From NCBI GenBank assembly GCA_002351705.1, contig DEHC01000002.1, positions 24,810-38,909 of the forward strand: a stretch of 14,100 nt of DNA, read 5' to 3'. This stretch comes from Gammaproteobacteria bacterium UBA2810. Its GTDB lineage: Bacteria > Pseudomonadota > Gammaproteobacteria > Enterobacterales > Succinivibrionaceae. Below are positions 1 to 7,289 of the stretch, one piece after another. Each line of letters opens with the position of its first letter. Position 1 is the stretch's first letter. Both the position numbers and the translations under genes were made by a program. A model generated the notes under the pieces. The model saw only the letters and a list, made by a program, of their open reading frames with translations. It was not told the DNA's origin and searched no databases.

Positions 1-210
1 CTTTTCAAGGCACCTGACTGCGTCTGGATTGATCGTCTGAGGCAGGCGTCTTTTATCTTCTCTGAAGAGTCTTCTTCTGCGGGGCGCTCCGCGCGGGCCT
101 TCGCCTGACATGGATTGCCCTGGACATGCCGGCCGGGTGTTCTGTTCTTCTCTGCCTGCAGGTCCGGGCCTGGTGATGGCACAGGCTCTCCCGCGGACTG
201 GCCTCTCTGA
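1..210. other. Left-edge region, no supported gene
   Basis: No gene can be supported here. One plus-strand frame is open from the window edge to a stop at 106-108, and a 34-codon ATG frame runs 110-214, but neither has a recognisable sequence or a good ribosome binding site. The strong bidirectional terminator just to the right suggests that a transcription unit may arrive from the left, so the first ~100 bases could be the 3' end of a gene that starts outside the window. Confidence 0.3.
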
Positions 211-214
211 ATGA

Positions 215-243
215 AAAAGGGATCGCACTGTGCGATCCCTTTT
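215..243. terminator. Bidirectional intrinsic terminator
   Basis: A perfect inverted repeat has 14-base arms at 215-228 and 230-243 around one central base. The GC-rich core is GGGATCGCAC/GTGCGATCCC, flanked by A-runs on the left and T-runs on the right. Read on the minus strand, the stem is followed by five Ts (214-218), which fits transcript ending about 55 bases after dedA. Read on the plus strand it is followed by TTTTC, so it can also stop transcription arriving from the left. Confidence 0.9.
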
Positions 244-278
244 CTGCTTGAAATGCTCGGCGTATTTCCGGTGCCGGC

Positions 279-298
279 GGCCGGATCCTTCTCCGGCC
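279..298 (-). other. Hairpin directly downstream of dedA
   Basis: Seven-base arms GGCCGGA (279-285) and TCCGGCC (292-298) flank a six-base loop and abut the dedA stop codon. No T-run follows on the minus strand, so it is not a terminator by itself. It may protect the 3' end together with the strong terminator 36 bases further on. Confidence 0.4.
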
Positions 299-961
299 TT
301 ATTTCACGTTCCCGGACTCTTCTTCGGCAGCCTTCTTTGCCTTCTTACTGTTCCTGATGACTATTATGACAACGGCAAGGATGACAGTTCCGACGACAAC
401 CCAGGTGACATGCTGTCCGTTTGCAATCCAGCGGGTGAGGTTGTCGCGGTTCTGCGCGCCGTAATGTCCCATGCCGACCCAGACCGGCACGGAAATCAGG
501 GCTGCTGCTCCGTCAAGGAGCAGGAACTTGAGGTAGCTGACGCGCCTGCTCATTCCAGCCGTAAGGTAGATAGGAGCCCTGAGTCCCGGCATGAACCTCG
601 CGAAGAAGAGAGCCCATACTCCGTATTTCCTGAACTGGCGCTGGACCCAGGCAAACCTGCTCGGCGGGAGAACTTTCCGGAGGGGAGTGTATTTCTGCAG
701 CTTGTAGCCGAAGAGCCTTCCCCCGATGAACATGATGCCGTCCCCGATAAGCACTCCTGCCAGGCAGAAGGCGAGCATGAGGAGAAAATGGCCGTGAGTG
801 GTGTTGACCTGTATGCCTGAGAGAATGCCTGCGGCAATCAGGGTGATATCCTCCGGGATCGGGAGTCCGAACCCGCAGAGTATAAGCATGCCGAATATCA
901 TTGCAAGGCTGTATTCCTGATAGTTCTGCAGGAATTCAACAACCGCTTCAAGAGTTTCCAT
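299..961 (-). CDS. DedA-family inner-membrane protein (SNARE-associated/VTT domain)
   Basis: This is a 220-residue polytopic inner-membrane protein of the DedA family. Members act in membrane lipid homeostasis, and some are flippases that recycle undecaprenyl phosphate or phosphatidylethanolamine. The sequence shows the family's N-terminal re-entrant motif GLPIPEDI (32-39), the GD/GGRLFG block (73-85) and the signature FFARFMPGLRAP (119-130) with R122, P125 and R128. Further hydrophobic segments lie around 143-165 and 184-202, and the tail is short, Lys/Glu-rich and probably cytoplasmic. Length fits the family (about 200-220). The ATG at 961 has only a modest purine stretch (GGGGA) upstream. 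The gene is followed by a strong terminator and separated from the nitroreductase by 167 bases, so it probably has its own promoter. The family is clear; the member (YqjA, YghB, DedA or other) cannot be told. Confidence 0.93.
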   Translation of the reverse strand: METLEAVVEFLQNYQEYSLAMIFGMLILCGFGLPIPEDITLIAAGILSGIQVNTTHGHFLLMLAFCLAGVLIGDGIMFIGGRLFGYKLQKYTPLRKVLPPSRFAWVQRQFRKYGVWALFFARFMPGLRAPIYLTAGMSRRVSYLKFLLLDGAAALISVPVWVGMGHYGAQNRDNLTRWIANGQHVTWVVVGTVILAVVIIVIRNSKKAKKAAEEESGNVK

Positions 962-1004
962 TATTTCCCCGTCAGACCCCGTTGAGGAGTCTCTTTTTTT
1001 CCTT

Positions 1005-1020
1005 GCGCACAGCTGTGCGC
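1005..1020. repeat. Perfect 16-base palindrome upstream of dedA
   Basis: GCGCACAGCTGTGCGC is a perfect 16-base palindrome located 44-59 bases upstream of the dedA start. On the minus strand an A-rich stretch follows and no T-run, which argues against a terminator for the gene upstream. An operator or a cruciform/5' leader hairpin are both possible; no regulator is recognised. Confidence 0.45.
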
Positions 1021-1111
1021 GTTATTGTCATGCTGCCATTAAATAACATGAGGGCAGGCTGTCCGATATGCAAATCCCTCCGCGCCTAAATTCTAACATG
1101 AGATCTGCATC

Positions 1112-1145
1112 ACATTGTCAGAAATGCGTCAGACTCTGACAATGT
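1112..1145 (-). repeat. 11-bp inverted repeat across the nitroreductase stop
   Basis: Arms ACATTGTCAGA (1112-1122) and TCTGACAATGT (1135-1145) are perfectly complementary around a 12-base loop. The right arm encodes the last sense codons of the nitroreductase gene, and the stop codon lies in the loop. On the minus strand no T-run follows, so this is not a typical intrinsic terminator. It could be a 3'-end stabilising hairpin or a Rho-dependent boundary, and it also sits where a dedA promoter would begin. Confidence 0.5.
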
Positions 1146-1677
1146 AGTCTTTCTTCCTGGGAGCGGCCTTTCCCGGCTTCCTTGCGGCATACCCGAGAGC
1201 GAGCGCGCCGACGCCGCGGAGCTTCTCCGCGTCAAGCCCCCACTTCACAAGGAGTGCCTTCCCCTCGTCAGAGGCGAACATCTCCTCCTCGCGGTTGATC
1301 CAGCATGATCCTATGCCGAGGGCCTCGGCTGCGATCATCATGTTCTCGAGGACGCAGGATCCGTCCCTCTGCCAGTTTGAGCTTGACGAGTCAGCGAGCA
1401 CGAGAGCGTATACCGGTGCTCCGTAAAACGGATCGAAGCCGGCAGCTCTGTTATGGGAGTATTTTGCGTTGAGGCTGCTGAAATACCGCCTGTCCTCCTC
1501 TTTGGTGAGGACCACGATTACCGGCGACTGCAGTCCCTTGCCTGTAGGGGCCCAGGTTCCGGCCTCAAGTATCAGGTCAAGCACATCATCAGGGATCATC
1601 CCGCCTGTGAACGCTCTCATCGAGCGCCTGTTCCTTATGGTATCAAGCACTGCTTTTGCTGCTTCATTCATCTCCAT
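1129..1677 (-). CDS. Nitroreductase-family FMN-dependent oxidoreductase
   Basis: The 182-residue product is a small cytoplasmic flavoprotein of the nitroreductase family. These are usually FMN-bound homodimers that use NAD(P)H to reduce nitro compounds, quinones or other electrophiles. Visible hallmarks are the N-terminal phosphate-binding RRSMR (17-21), the APTGKGLQ loop (43-50), the dimer-interface helix rich in Ala/Met around 107-120 followed by GIGSCWI (121-127), and the C-terminal LGYA plus basic PRKKD segment (161-177). Length matches compact members (about 180-220). The start at 1677 is chosen because AGGAGA lies seven bases upstream. It overlaps the stop of the preceding SGNH gene by ten bases, which implies translational coupling. 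The physiological substrate is unknown, and its link to the O-acetylation genes beyond co-transcription is not evident. Confidence 0.9.
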   Translation of the reverse strand: MEMNEAAKAVLDTIRNRRSMRAFTGGMIPDDVLDLILEAGTWAPTGKGLQSPVIVVLTKEEDRRYFSSLNAKYSHNRAAGFDPFYGAPVYALVLADSSSSNWQRDGSCVLENMMIAAEALGIGSCWINREEEMFASDEGKALLVKWGLDAEKLRGVGALALGYAARKPGKAAPRKKDYIVRV

Positions 1678-3719
1678 AGAGTGTTCTCCTCTGCGTAATC
1701 ATGGCCGGCTGCGGCATGCGGGCGGCTGCCGGCCTCATCCTCTTCTGTCTCGCGTAGCTTCTTCTCACGTACAAGCTCATCGCCCGGCTCAAGGCCGCTC
1801 AGATAGAGGAACGGCCGGTCCTGGAACATCGTGACTATGATGAGTTCAGGATTTTCCTTCCTGATTGTGTCGTCGAAGTGATAGAGCCCGATGGGACTCA
1901 TGTTCGTCGCGATCCGGTAGCGGATTACCTTGCTGTAGCGTGAGGCAAGAGCGATTGAGAGCGACTCGACATAGGAATTTCCGGCGACGAGCAGGGTGTG
2001 GGGCGAGGCGTCAGGCCGCCTGTTGCTGAGGACCGTCAGTATTCCGGAGTCGTTTCTCCTGACATCCTTATTGTAAGCGCCTGAAAGGCTCAGGTAGGGA
2101 TGCAGCCGCGGCCTGAGGAGCGCTGTCTCCTCATTCCTTGTGTCAAATCCCGCAACGGCGCCGTATGACTGGCCGTAAAGCGGGCACTCCGCCTCTCCTT
2201 TCCCGAAGATGAGCTCGCCGGAGGAGCATTTCTCGAGCGTGCGGTAGCGCGCGAGGCTGCTTTCGGATGGCGGAATGAGCTTTCCCCGTACGAGCCAGTC
2301 CGCGAGCATGTCCTGCGAGGTCTGGGTCATATGATGCTCGTCGCTGTAGTAAAGCTCGTTCTCCGGGGCATCGGGGAGCGTGTCCCGGAGGCGCCTTATC
2401 TCCCCGGCCGTGTTCACTATCCTGATACCGCTTCCCGCGGTGTATTTCCTGAGGAGCGCTGTCTGGGTCTCAGAGTTCCGCACGCACCGGAGGAGCAGGG
2501 TCTTTTCACACATAATCTCGGGTTTTGCCGGGTAGACGAGGACCAGCATGGGGATGCCCCAGTGCTTCTGCGCGCCAATCATGTTGCGCGCGATCGCCCG
2601 GATCTTCTCCTCGTCAGGCGTGTAGGTGTCGTCATAGCCGCTGAAGGCCGTCTCCTGGGAGATATAGGTATCATGGTTCCTGCCGCGCGTCACGATGTTG
2701 GCGTACTGTGCGAGGAACAGCAGTGACGCTGCGGACTCCCGGAGCTCCGAGTGCTCGACCAGCCAGGTCTCGTACATGCTGTCAAATTCCGGATTTATCC
2801 TGCCGTCAGGCAGCAGCGGATCCGGCTGCTCAGCGAGCATTTTCCGGAGGTTTGAGTCGCTGCTCCGGGTGGAGTCCGTAAAGATGGCGGCAATGATGCA
2901 GAGCGCTGCGGCGGCAATGATGAAGACCATGCTCTGCGTGATTTTCACCTGAGGCTTGCTGTGCTTCAGGGCAATAGCGAATGCTCCCGCAATCGTGACG
3001 AGCGATACCGCAGGGAAGGTGAGCGTTACGGTACAGTCGATGTAGATGAGGATCTCCGCGCCGACCGCAGCGGTCACCGCCGCGGCAAAAAGGCTCTTCG
3101 CCAGCTCCTTCGCGGGCGTTCGCCTGACGTACCGCGCGGCTGCCGGTATGAGGGCCATGAAAACAGCAGTCAGGATGACAAGGACCGAGAATGCGATGTA
3201 CGGGTAGAACATCCTCTGGGATTCGGCATTTTCCGGAATGGCGAACCGTCCCTGAGCCTTTTCGCCGGAGACTCTGAGCTCTGCCGGGCCGCACTTTCCC
3301 CGTGAGCCTGTCTCAGAGGCCTGATCTGTCCCGCTCACGAGGAGGCAGGCCTCCTGTCCGCCGATCGCAAGCCTCTTTACGGTGAGAGCTCCGGTGCCGG
3401 CCTCAAGGCTTAGCTCCGCTGCGGCATTGTTTCCGGATGGCCTACGGAGCCTCAGGGATATTCTCTGGGTTCTTCCGGATTCCGGATCGATCAGCGCGCG
3501 GCCCTGGTATGAACTGCCGTCAGAGTCACTCAGGGTCAGCGTCACGACTCCGCTGCCGTCAGCGTGGGACTCCAGGAGAGCCTCGCAGCTTATGTATTCA
3601 GGAGCCAGAAGGCAGAGCAGTGCTGTGAGAAGCGCGGCGGAGAGAATCGAGGCAGGAAACAGGATCCGTCCGTGCCTTGCTCCGCAGGAGGCCTTTTCCG
3701 ATATAACCGGTGAAGTCAT
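1668..3719 (-). CDS. Membrane protein with C-terminal AlgX/AlgJ-like SGNH acetyltransferase domain
   Basis: This 683-residue protein combines one N-terminal membrane segment (about 18-40), a Ser/Gly-rich beta-strand-like region (about 45-165), four further membrane segments (about 172-192, 208-228, 233-252, 261-282) and a large C-terminal domain. Basic loops at 196-208 and 252-259 place both soluble domains outside by the positive-inside rule. The C-terminal domain shows the permuted SGNH hydrolase order of AlgX/AlgJ: an Asp-x-His motif (D460, H462 within YYSDEHHM) precedes a Ser motif (S582 within VAGNSYVES). Such proteins receive acetyl groups from an MBOAT partner and transfer them to an exported polysaccharide, and the preceding gene is exactly such an MBOAT. 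GAGGAGG lies seven bases before the ATG, overlapping the MBOAT stop codon. The N-terminal region is not recognised, and the five-span architecture is unlike the one-anchor or secreted AlgJ/AlgX. The glycan acceptor is unknown. Confidence 0.8.
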   Translation of the reverse strand: MTSPVISEKASCGARHGRILFPASILSAALLTALLCLLAPEYISCEALLESHADGSGVVTLTLSDSDGSSYQGRALIDPESGRTQRISLRLRRPSGNNAAAELSLEAGTGALTVKRLAIGGQEACLLVSGTDQASETGSRGKCGPAELRVSGEKAQGRFAIPENAESQRMFYPYIAFSVLVILTAVFMALIPAAARYVRRTPAKELAKSLFAAAVTAAVGAEILIYIDCTVTLTFPAVSLVTIAGAFAIALKHSKPQVKITQSMVFIIAAAALCIIAAIFTDSTRSSDSNLRKMLAEQPDPLLPDGRINPEFDSMYETWLVEHSELRESAASLLFLAQYANIVTRGRNHDTYISQETAFSGYDDTYTPDEEKIRAIARNMIGAQKHWGIPMLVLVYPAKPEIMCEKTLLLRCVRNSETQTALLRKYTAGSGIRIVNTAGEIRRLRDTLPDAPENELYYSDEHHMTQTSQDMLADWLVRGKLIPPSESSLARYRTLEKCSSGELIFGKGEAECPLYGQSYGAVAGFDTRNEETALLRPRLHPYLSLSGAYNKDVRRNDSGILTVLSNRRPDASPHTLLVAGNSYVESLSIALASRYSKVIRYRIATNMSPIGLYHFDDTIRKENPELIIVTMFQDRPFLYLSGLEPGDELVREKKLRETEEDEAGSRPHAAAGHDYAEENTLWR

Positions 3720-3731
3720 GGCGGCGCCTCC

Positions 3732-5153
3732 TCAGAACCTGAAATAGATGAACGGGTTGTAGTCCGCTGACATGATCGAGGCGGCGGATAGGACAAGCAC
3801 CGCGAGGAGGAAAATGTCCTGCAGGGCGGTGCGGGCCGCGGAGATCCCGTCAGACTGCGGCCGGATGAGCTTCGAGAAGAGCGGCGTCGAGAGCGCGGCC
3901 GCAAGGCACATCACGGCTCCCGGGACAATGTCGGTGAAATAGAGGAGGCTGTGCAGCGGAGGCTCGGGGCTGAGCCCTGCCATGGCCAGAAAATACGCGC
4001 CTGCGTGCCTGAGAGAGTCGGAGTTGAACACCACGAAGCACAGGGTGAAGGCGAGGACGCAGTAGACGTGAAGAACGGCGTTCAGCAGAGCCGGCCGCTC
4101 CTTCTCCCGGTTGAGCCCCAGTAGCCGCTCGATTATGACAAGCGTGCCGTTCATTGCTCCCCAGACCACGAATGTCCACACCGGGCCGTGCCAGAGCCCG
4201 GTGATGAGGAACACGAAGCCGAGGTTGAGAATGGTCCTCGGAAGGCCTTTCCTGCTGCCGCCGAGCGGGATGTAGAGATAGTCCCTGAACCAGGTGGAGA
4301 GGGAGATATGCCAGCGGCGCCAGAACTCGGAGATCGTCTTTGAGATGAACGGGTACCTGAAGTTCTCGGGGAAATGGAAGCCGAATACCCGCCCGAGCCC
4401 TATGGCCATGTCCGAGTAGCCGGAGAAGTCGAAGAAGAGCTGCAGCGTGAAGGCGAAGGCGCAGATCCACGCAGGCACTGCGGCGAGCGATGCCGGATCC
4501 TCACCGAATCCCAGATCCGCAACCTCGCCGAGGGGATTGGCTATAAGGGTCTTCTTGCCGAGCCCGATAATGAAGCGCCTGATGCCGTCCGCAGCGTCAT
4601 CTGCCGAGGTCTTCCTTTCCCTGAGCTCTTCGGCAATCTCGTGGTACTTGATGATTGGGCCCGCGACGAGCTGCGGGAAGAGCGCTATGTAGAGGGCGAC
4701 AGTGTAGATATTTTTCTCGGCTTTCACAGTACCGCGCCTTACGTCGACTGCGTAGGAGATGGCCTGGAAGGTATAGAAGGAAATTCCGAGCGGCAGGACG
4801 ATGCCGAGAGGGCTTATGTCAGCGCCGGTGACAAGGCAGATGTTCGCGATGATGAAGTCAAGGTACTTGAATGCCGCGAGGATGGCGACGAGAGCGCTCA
4901 CAGTAAGGAAAGCGAACAGGTTCTGCAGCCTCACGGAGCCTTTTTCCGCCGCGGCTGAGATGGCTATGGCCCCGGCCCATACCGCAATAATCTCAAGGAG
5001 CATCACCGCAAGGAACCTCGGCTCGCCCCACGCGTAGAAGAGCATGCTCATGACGAGCAGGAACGCGTTTCTCCATGATGCGGGAATCACGAAGTAAAAG
5101 ACTGCTGTGAACGGCAGGAAAAGCAGGATGAAAGTCAGGGATGAGAAAAGCAT
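3732..5153 (-). CDS. MBOAT-family O-acetyltransferase, AlgI-like
   Basis: The 473-residue protein is a polytopic membrane-bound O-acyltransferase of the AlgI/DltB class. It is expected to carry acetyl groups from a cytoplasmic donor across the inner membrane to a periplasmic partner. Family blocks are very clear: PLGISFYTFQAISY (121-134), FPQLVAGPI (159-167), FFDFSGYSDMAIG (240-252), the YPFISKTISEFWRRWHISLS stretch (267-286) with H282, DYLYIPLGGSRKG (291-303) and GLWHGPVW (319-326) with the predicted catalytic H322. Length equals typical AlgI proteins (about 470-520). It is first in an operon with the SGNH protein 12 bases downstream. A TGn-extended -10 sits about 27 bases before the ATG; the leader is short and has no strong Shine-Dalgarno. 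The family role is confident; alginate specificity is not implied because no alginate genes are present. Confidence 0.92.
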   Translation of the reverse strand: MLFSSLTFILLFLPFTAVFYFVIPASWRNAFLLVMSMLFYAWGEPRFLAVMLLEIIAVWAGAIAISAAAEKGSVRLQNLFAFLTVSALVAILAAFKYLDFIIANICLVTGADISPLGIVLPLGISFYTFQAISYAVDVRRGTVKAEKNIYTVALYIALFPQLVAGPIIKYHEIAEELRERKTSADDAADGIRRFIIGLGKKTLIANPLGEVADLGFGEDPASLAAVPAWICAFAFTLQLFFDFSGYSDMAIGLGRVFGFHFPENFRYPFISKTISEFWRRWHISLSTWFRDYLYIPLGGSRKGLPRTILNLGFVFLITGLWHGPVWTFVVWGAMNGTLVIIERLLGLNREKERPALLNAVLHVYCVLAFTLCFVVFNSDSLRHAGAYFLAMAGLSPEPPLHSLLYFTDIVPGAVMCLAAALSTPLFSKLIRPQSDGISAARTALQDIFLLAVLVLSAASIMSADYNPFIYFRF

Positions 5154-5179
5154 TTTGCGGCCCGGAAAAAGACAGCGCG

Positions 5180-5188
5180 ATTGTAGCA
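5180..5188 (-). promoter_or_regulatory. Extended -10 promoter for the MBOAT operon
   Basis: On the minus strand TGC-TACAAT (5188-5180) forms an extended -10 element matching TATAAT at five of six bases. The corresponding -35 position is poor, as is common with extended -10 promoters. Transcription would begin near 5173, giving a leader of only about 20 bases before the ATG at 5153. Confidence 0.5.
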
Positions 5189-5381
5189 GAAAAAGCAGCG
5201 GCCATTGATGAATTTATGTACAGATGTTTAAGTGCGCGGATGAATTTCACGCATGCGTCCTGGCATGAGGCCAGTGTCACCGCGCTGATGTTCCTCAACA
5301 AGGGCGGCTGTCCCCGGATCTGTGCTATTCTCTTGTCAATTCATTAAAATATGCCATGCTCTCATTCTGACCGGAGGCAAG

Positions 5382-6404
5382 ATGTCAAATGCAGTTGATT
5401 CGGTATGGTACGGCCGGAATCCCCTTAAGTATTTCCTTCTGCCGTTCTCCCTCATCTTCCTCGCGGCCGTAAGCGTCAGGCGCCTTCTCTACCGCACCGG
5501 CCTTCTCAAGGTCCGGAAATCGTCTGTTCCGGTCGTCGTGATCGGAAATATCTCGGTCGGAGGGAGCGGCAAGACGCCTCTGGTGGTGCATCTTGCGGAG
5601 AAGCTCCGGGAAAAGGGAGTGAGGGCCGGAGTGGTCAGCCGCGGCTACCGGGCAGATCCAGGGCCGGAGCCCCTTTTGATCGACGGCTCGACTCCTCCCT
5701 CAAGCTGCGGCGATGAGCCGTACCTTATTTACCACCGGCTCAATGTCCCCGTTGCGGTATTCCCGGAGAGGCCTCTTGCCGTGGCAGCCCTTGAGGGGAA
5801 AGTTGATCTCATACTGAGCGATGACGGCATGCAGCACTACGCGATGGGGCGCGCTGCCGAGATTGCCGTTATCGATGCCTCGAGGGGCTTCGGGAACGGC
5901 TTTGTCCTTCCGGCAGGGCCTCTCCGCGAGCCCGCCTCAAGGCTCAGAAATGTCTCGGCAGCCGTCATAAACGGAGACGGCTTCAGCGGGACTCTCCCTG
6001 ACGGCCTTCCGGTGTTTCACATGCGCGTGGAGCCGTCCGGCTTCCGGCGGGTGAAGGACGGTGCAAAGGCAGATTTAAGGGCCGGAAAAGTCACGGCACT
6101 TGCCGCCATCGGCAATCCGGGAAGGTTCTACCGGACCCTTTCAGAGATGGGATTTGAGCCGGTGAGGACCATCTCGCTTCCTGATCACACGCCGCTCACG
6201 GCAAAGCTCATCGGCGAGCTCGGCATTGATCCGGCACTTCCCCTGGTTATGACGGAAAAGGATGCGGTCAAATGCAGGGAGTTTGCCGGAGACAGCTGGT
6301 ACTATCTGCAGATAGACGCCGTGCTCGACGGCGATCTGGCCGGTTTTATCATGAAAGCAGCAGGAATAAAGGCTCCGCAGGGCGGAGCGGAGGAAAACAA
6401 ATGA
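5382..6404 (+). CDS. lpxK: Tetraacyldisaccharide 4'-kinase
   Basis: LpxK phosphorylates the 4' position of the lipid A disaccharide-1-phosphate, an inner-membrane step of Kdo2-lipid A synthesis. The 340-residue protein has the N-terminal hydrophobic anchor (about 17-31), the P-loop in GNISVGGSGKTP (55-66; K64, T65), VVSRGY (84-89), GDEP (110-113), the catalytic-region SDDGMQHY (146-153), FGNG followed by LPAGPLREP (170-184), and the C-terminal MTEKDAVKC (290-298). Length is normal (about 325-345). The start at 5382 is preferred over the in-frame ATG at 5322 because GGAGG lies at 5373-5377 and because E. coli LpxK begins at the corresponding place. The gene overlaps kdsB by ATGA, so the two are translationally coupled. 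MsbA, which commonly precedes lpxK, is absent from the window. Confidence 0.97.
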   Translation: MSNAVDSVWYGRNPLKYFLLPFSLIFLAAVSVRRLLYRTGLLKVRKSSVPVVVIGNISVGGSGKTPLVVHLAEKLREKGVRAGVVSRGYRADPGPEPLLIDGSTPPSSCGDEPYLIYHRLNVPVAVFPERPLAVAALEGKVDLILSDDGMQHYAMGRAAEIAVIDASRGFGNGFVLPAGPLREPASRLRNVSAAVINGDGFSGTLPDGLPVFHMRVEPSGFRRVKDGAKADLRAGKVTALAAIGNPGRFYRTLSEMGFEPVRTISLPDHTPLTAKLIGELGIDPALPLVMTEKDAVKCREFAGDSWYYLQIDAVLDGDLAGFIMKAAGIKAPQGGAEENK

Positions 6405-7186
6405 CTGAATTTACCGCCGTCATACCGGCGCGCCTCAAATCAACCAGGCTTCCGGGGAAGCCCCTTTCCGACATTGCAGGCCATTCCATGGTCGAGTGGG
6501 TCGCGGCCGAGGCGCTGAAGTCCGGGGCGTCAGAGGTAATCGTCGCGACAGACTCTGACACAATCGCCTCAGCCGTAAATCTCAGGGGCGTCAGGACCGT
6601 GCTCACGAGCGAGAACCACTCCTCCGGAACCGAGCGCATCGCCGAGGTAATCGAGAAGGAGAAGATCCCCGCGGAGAGGATAATCGTCAATGTCCAGGGA
6701 GACGAGCCCCTGATGGATCCTGAGGTGATAAGGAAGGTGGCAGATCTCCTTGACTCCGAGCGCACCGCCGCGATGGCCACCGCAGCGGTTCCCATCACTG
6801 ACGAGCGCGAGCTCCTGAGCCCTGATGCCGTTAAGATCGCGCTTGCCCCGGACGGCTTCGCGCTTTATTTCAGCAGGGCTCCGATACCTTATGACAGGGA
6901 CAATTTCAGGGCTGGGAAGAATGTAATAACGCCGGGCCTTCATGTCCGCCACCTCGGCATCTACGCCTACCGCGCCGGATTTGTCCGCGATTATGTGAGG
7001 CTCCCCGAGGGCCGCCTCGAGCGCCTTGAGAAGCTCGAGCAGCTGAGGGCCCTCGAGTACGGCTTCAGGATAAAGGTCGCTCTCCTCGACAGAACTCCGC
7101 CTGCGGGAGTGGACACCAAGGAGGATCTTGAGAGGATCGTGAATTTTATACGCGATAACGGGATAGAGTTTCCTGTATCCGTCTGA
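6401..7186 (+). CDS. kdsB: 3-deoxy-manno-octulosonate cytidylyltransferase (CMP-KDO synthetase)
   Basis: KdsB joins CTP and KDO to CMP-KDO, the cytoplasmic donor for the KDO transferase acting on the lipid A precursor. The 261-residue sequence contains the nucleotide-binding start VIPARLKSTRLPGKPL (7-22), VIVATDS (46-52), HSSGTERIAEV (73-83), VQGDEP (98-103), YFSRAPIPYDR (156-166), HLGIYAYR (184-191), LEQLRALEYG (212-221) and GVDTKEDLERI (236-246). Length is slightly above the usual 245-256, with a short extra C-terminus. The start at 6401 is fixed by GGAGGA at 6389-6394 and by the ATGA overlap with lpxK; the longer open frame from 6272 lies inside lpxK. The YcaR-type small gene that often sits between lpxK and kdsB is missing. 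Confidence 0.97.
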   Translation: MTEFTAVIPARLKSTRLPGKPLSDIAGHSMVEWVAAEALKSGASEVIVATDSDTIASAVNLRGVRTVLTSENHSSGTERIAEVIEKEKIPAERIIVNVQGDEPLMDPEVIRKVADLLDSERTAAMATAAVPITDERELLSPDAVKIALAPDGFALYFSRAPIPYDRDNFRAGKNVITPGLHVRHLGIYAYRAGFVRDYVRLPEGRLERLEKLEQLRALEYGFRIKVALLDRTPPAGVDTKEDLERIVNFIRDNGIEFPVSV

Positions 7187-7194
7187 TGCCTGGC

Positions 7195-7216
7195 GGGCAG
7201 GACTCCAGGCCTGCCC
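7195..7216 (+). terminator. Weak hairpin after kdsB
   Basis: Arms GGGCAGG (7195-7201) and CCTGCCC (7210-7216) surround an eight-base loop, nine bases after the kdsB stop. The following bases (AATACTGTTTGTCC) are only mildly T-rich, so termination would be partial. A second, bulged GC-rich hairpin (7229-7249) follows before the next gene. Confidence 0.4.
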
Positions 7217-7278
7217 AATACTGTTTGTCCCGCCTGCGTGACGCGCGGGGTTTCCGAAGATTTCCGCTTTTTGGAGAA

Positions 7279-7284
7279 AGGAGG
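7279..7284 (+). promoter_or_regulatory. Strong ribosome binding site deciding a GTG start
   Basis: AGGAGG (7279-7284, within AAAGGAGG) lies five bases before the GTG at 7290. It is the strongest Shine-Dalgarno seen in this window and justifies the GTG start of the transposase-family gene. Confidence 0.75.
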
Positions 7285-7289
7285 CTGCT

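Noticed and set aside
1..108. Open frame from the window edge as the end of a gene
   Set aside because: Thirty-five codons with unrecognisable content; openness over this length is expected by chance in GC-rich DNA.
4993..5301. 102-codon minus-strand frame reading into the MBOAT gene
   Set aside because: It is out of frame with the clear MBOAT coding sequence and covers the promoter; most of it is a shadow frame.
5141..5347. 68-codon plus-strand frame between the MBOAT gene and lpxK
   Set aside because: It overlaps the MBOAT start on the other strand and its promoter, has no proper ribosome binding site, and the product resembles nothing I know.
5322..5381. Longer lpxK start adding 20 residues
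   Set aside because: No Shine-Dalgarno precedes it, whereas GGAGG precedes the ATG at 5382 and family members start there.
6272..6400. Longer kdsB frame beginning inside lpxK
   Set aside because: The extra 43 residues are an out-of-frame reading of lpxK; the ATG at 6401 has GGAGGA and the family N-terminus.
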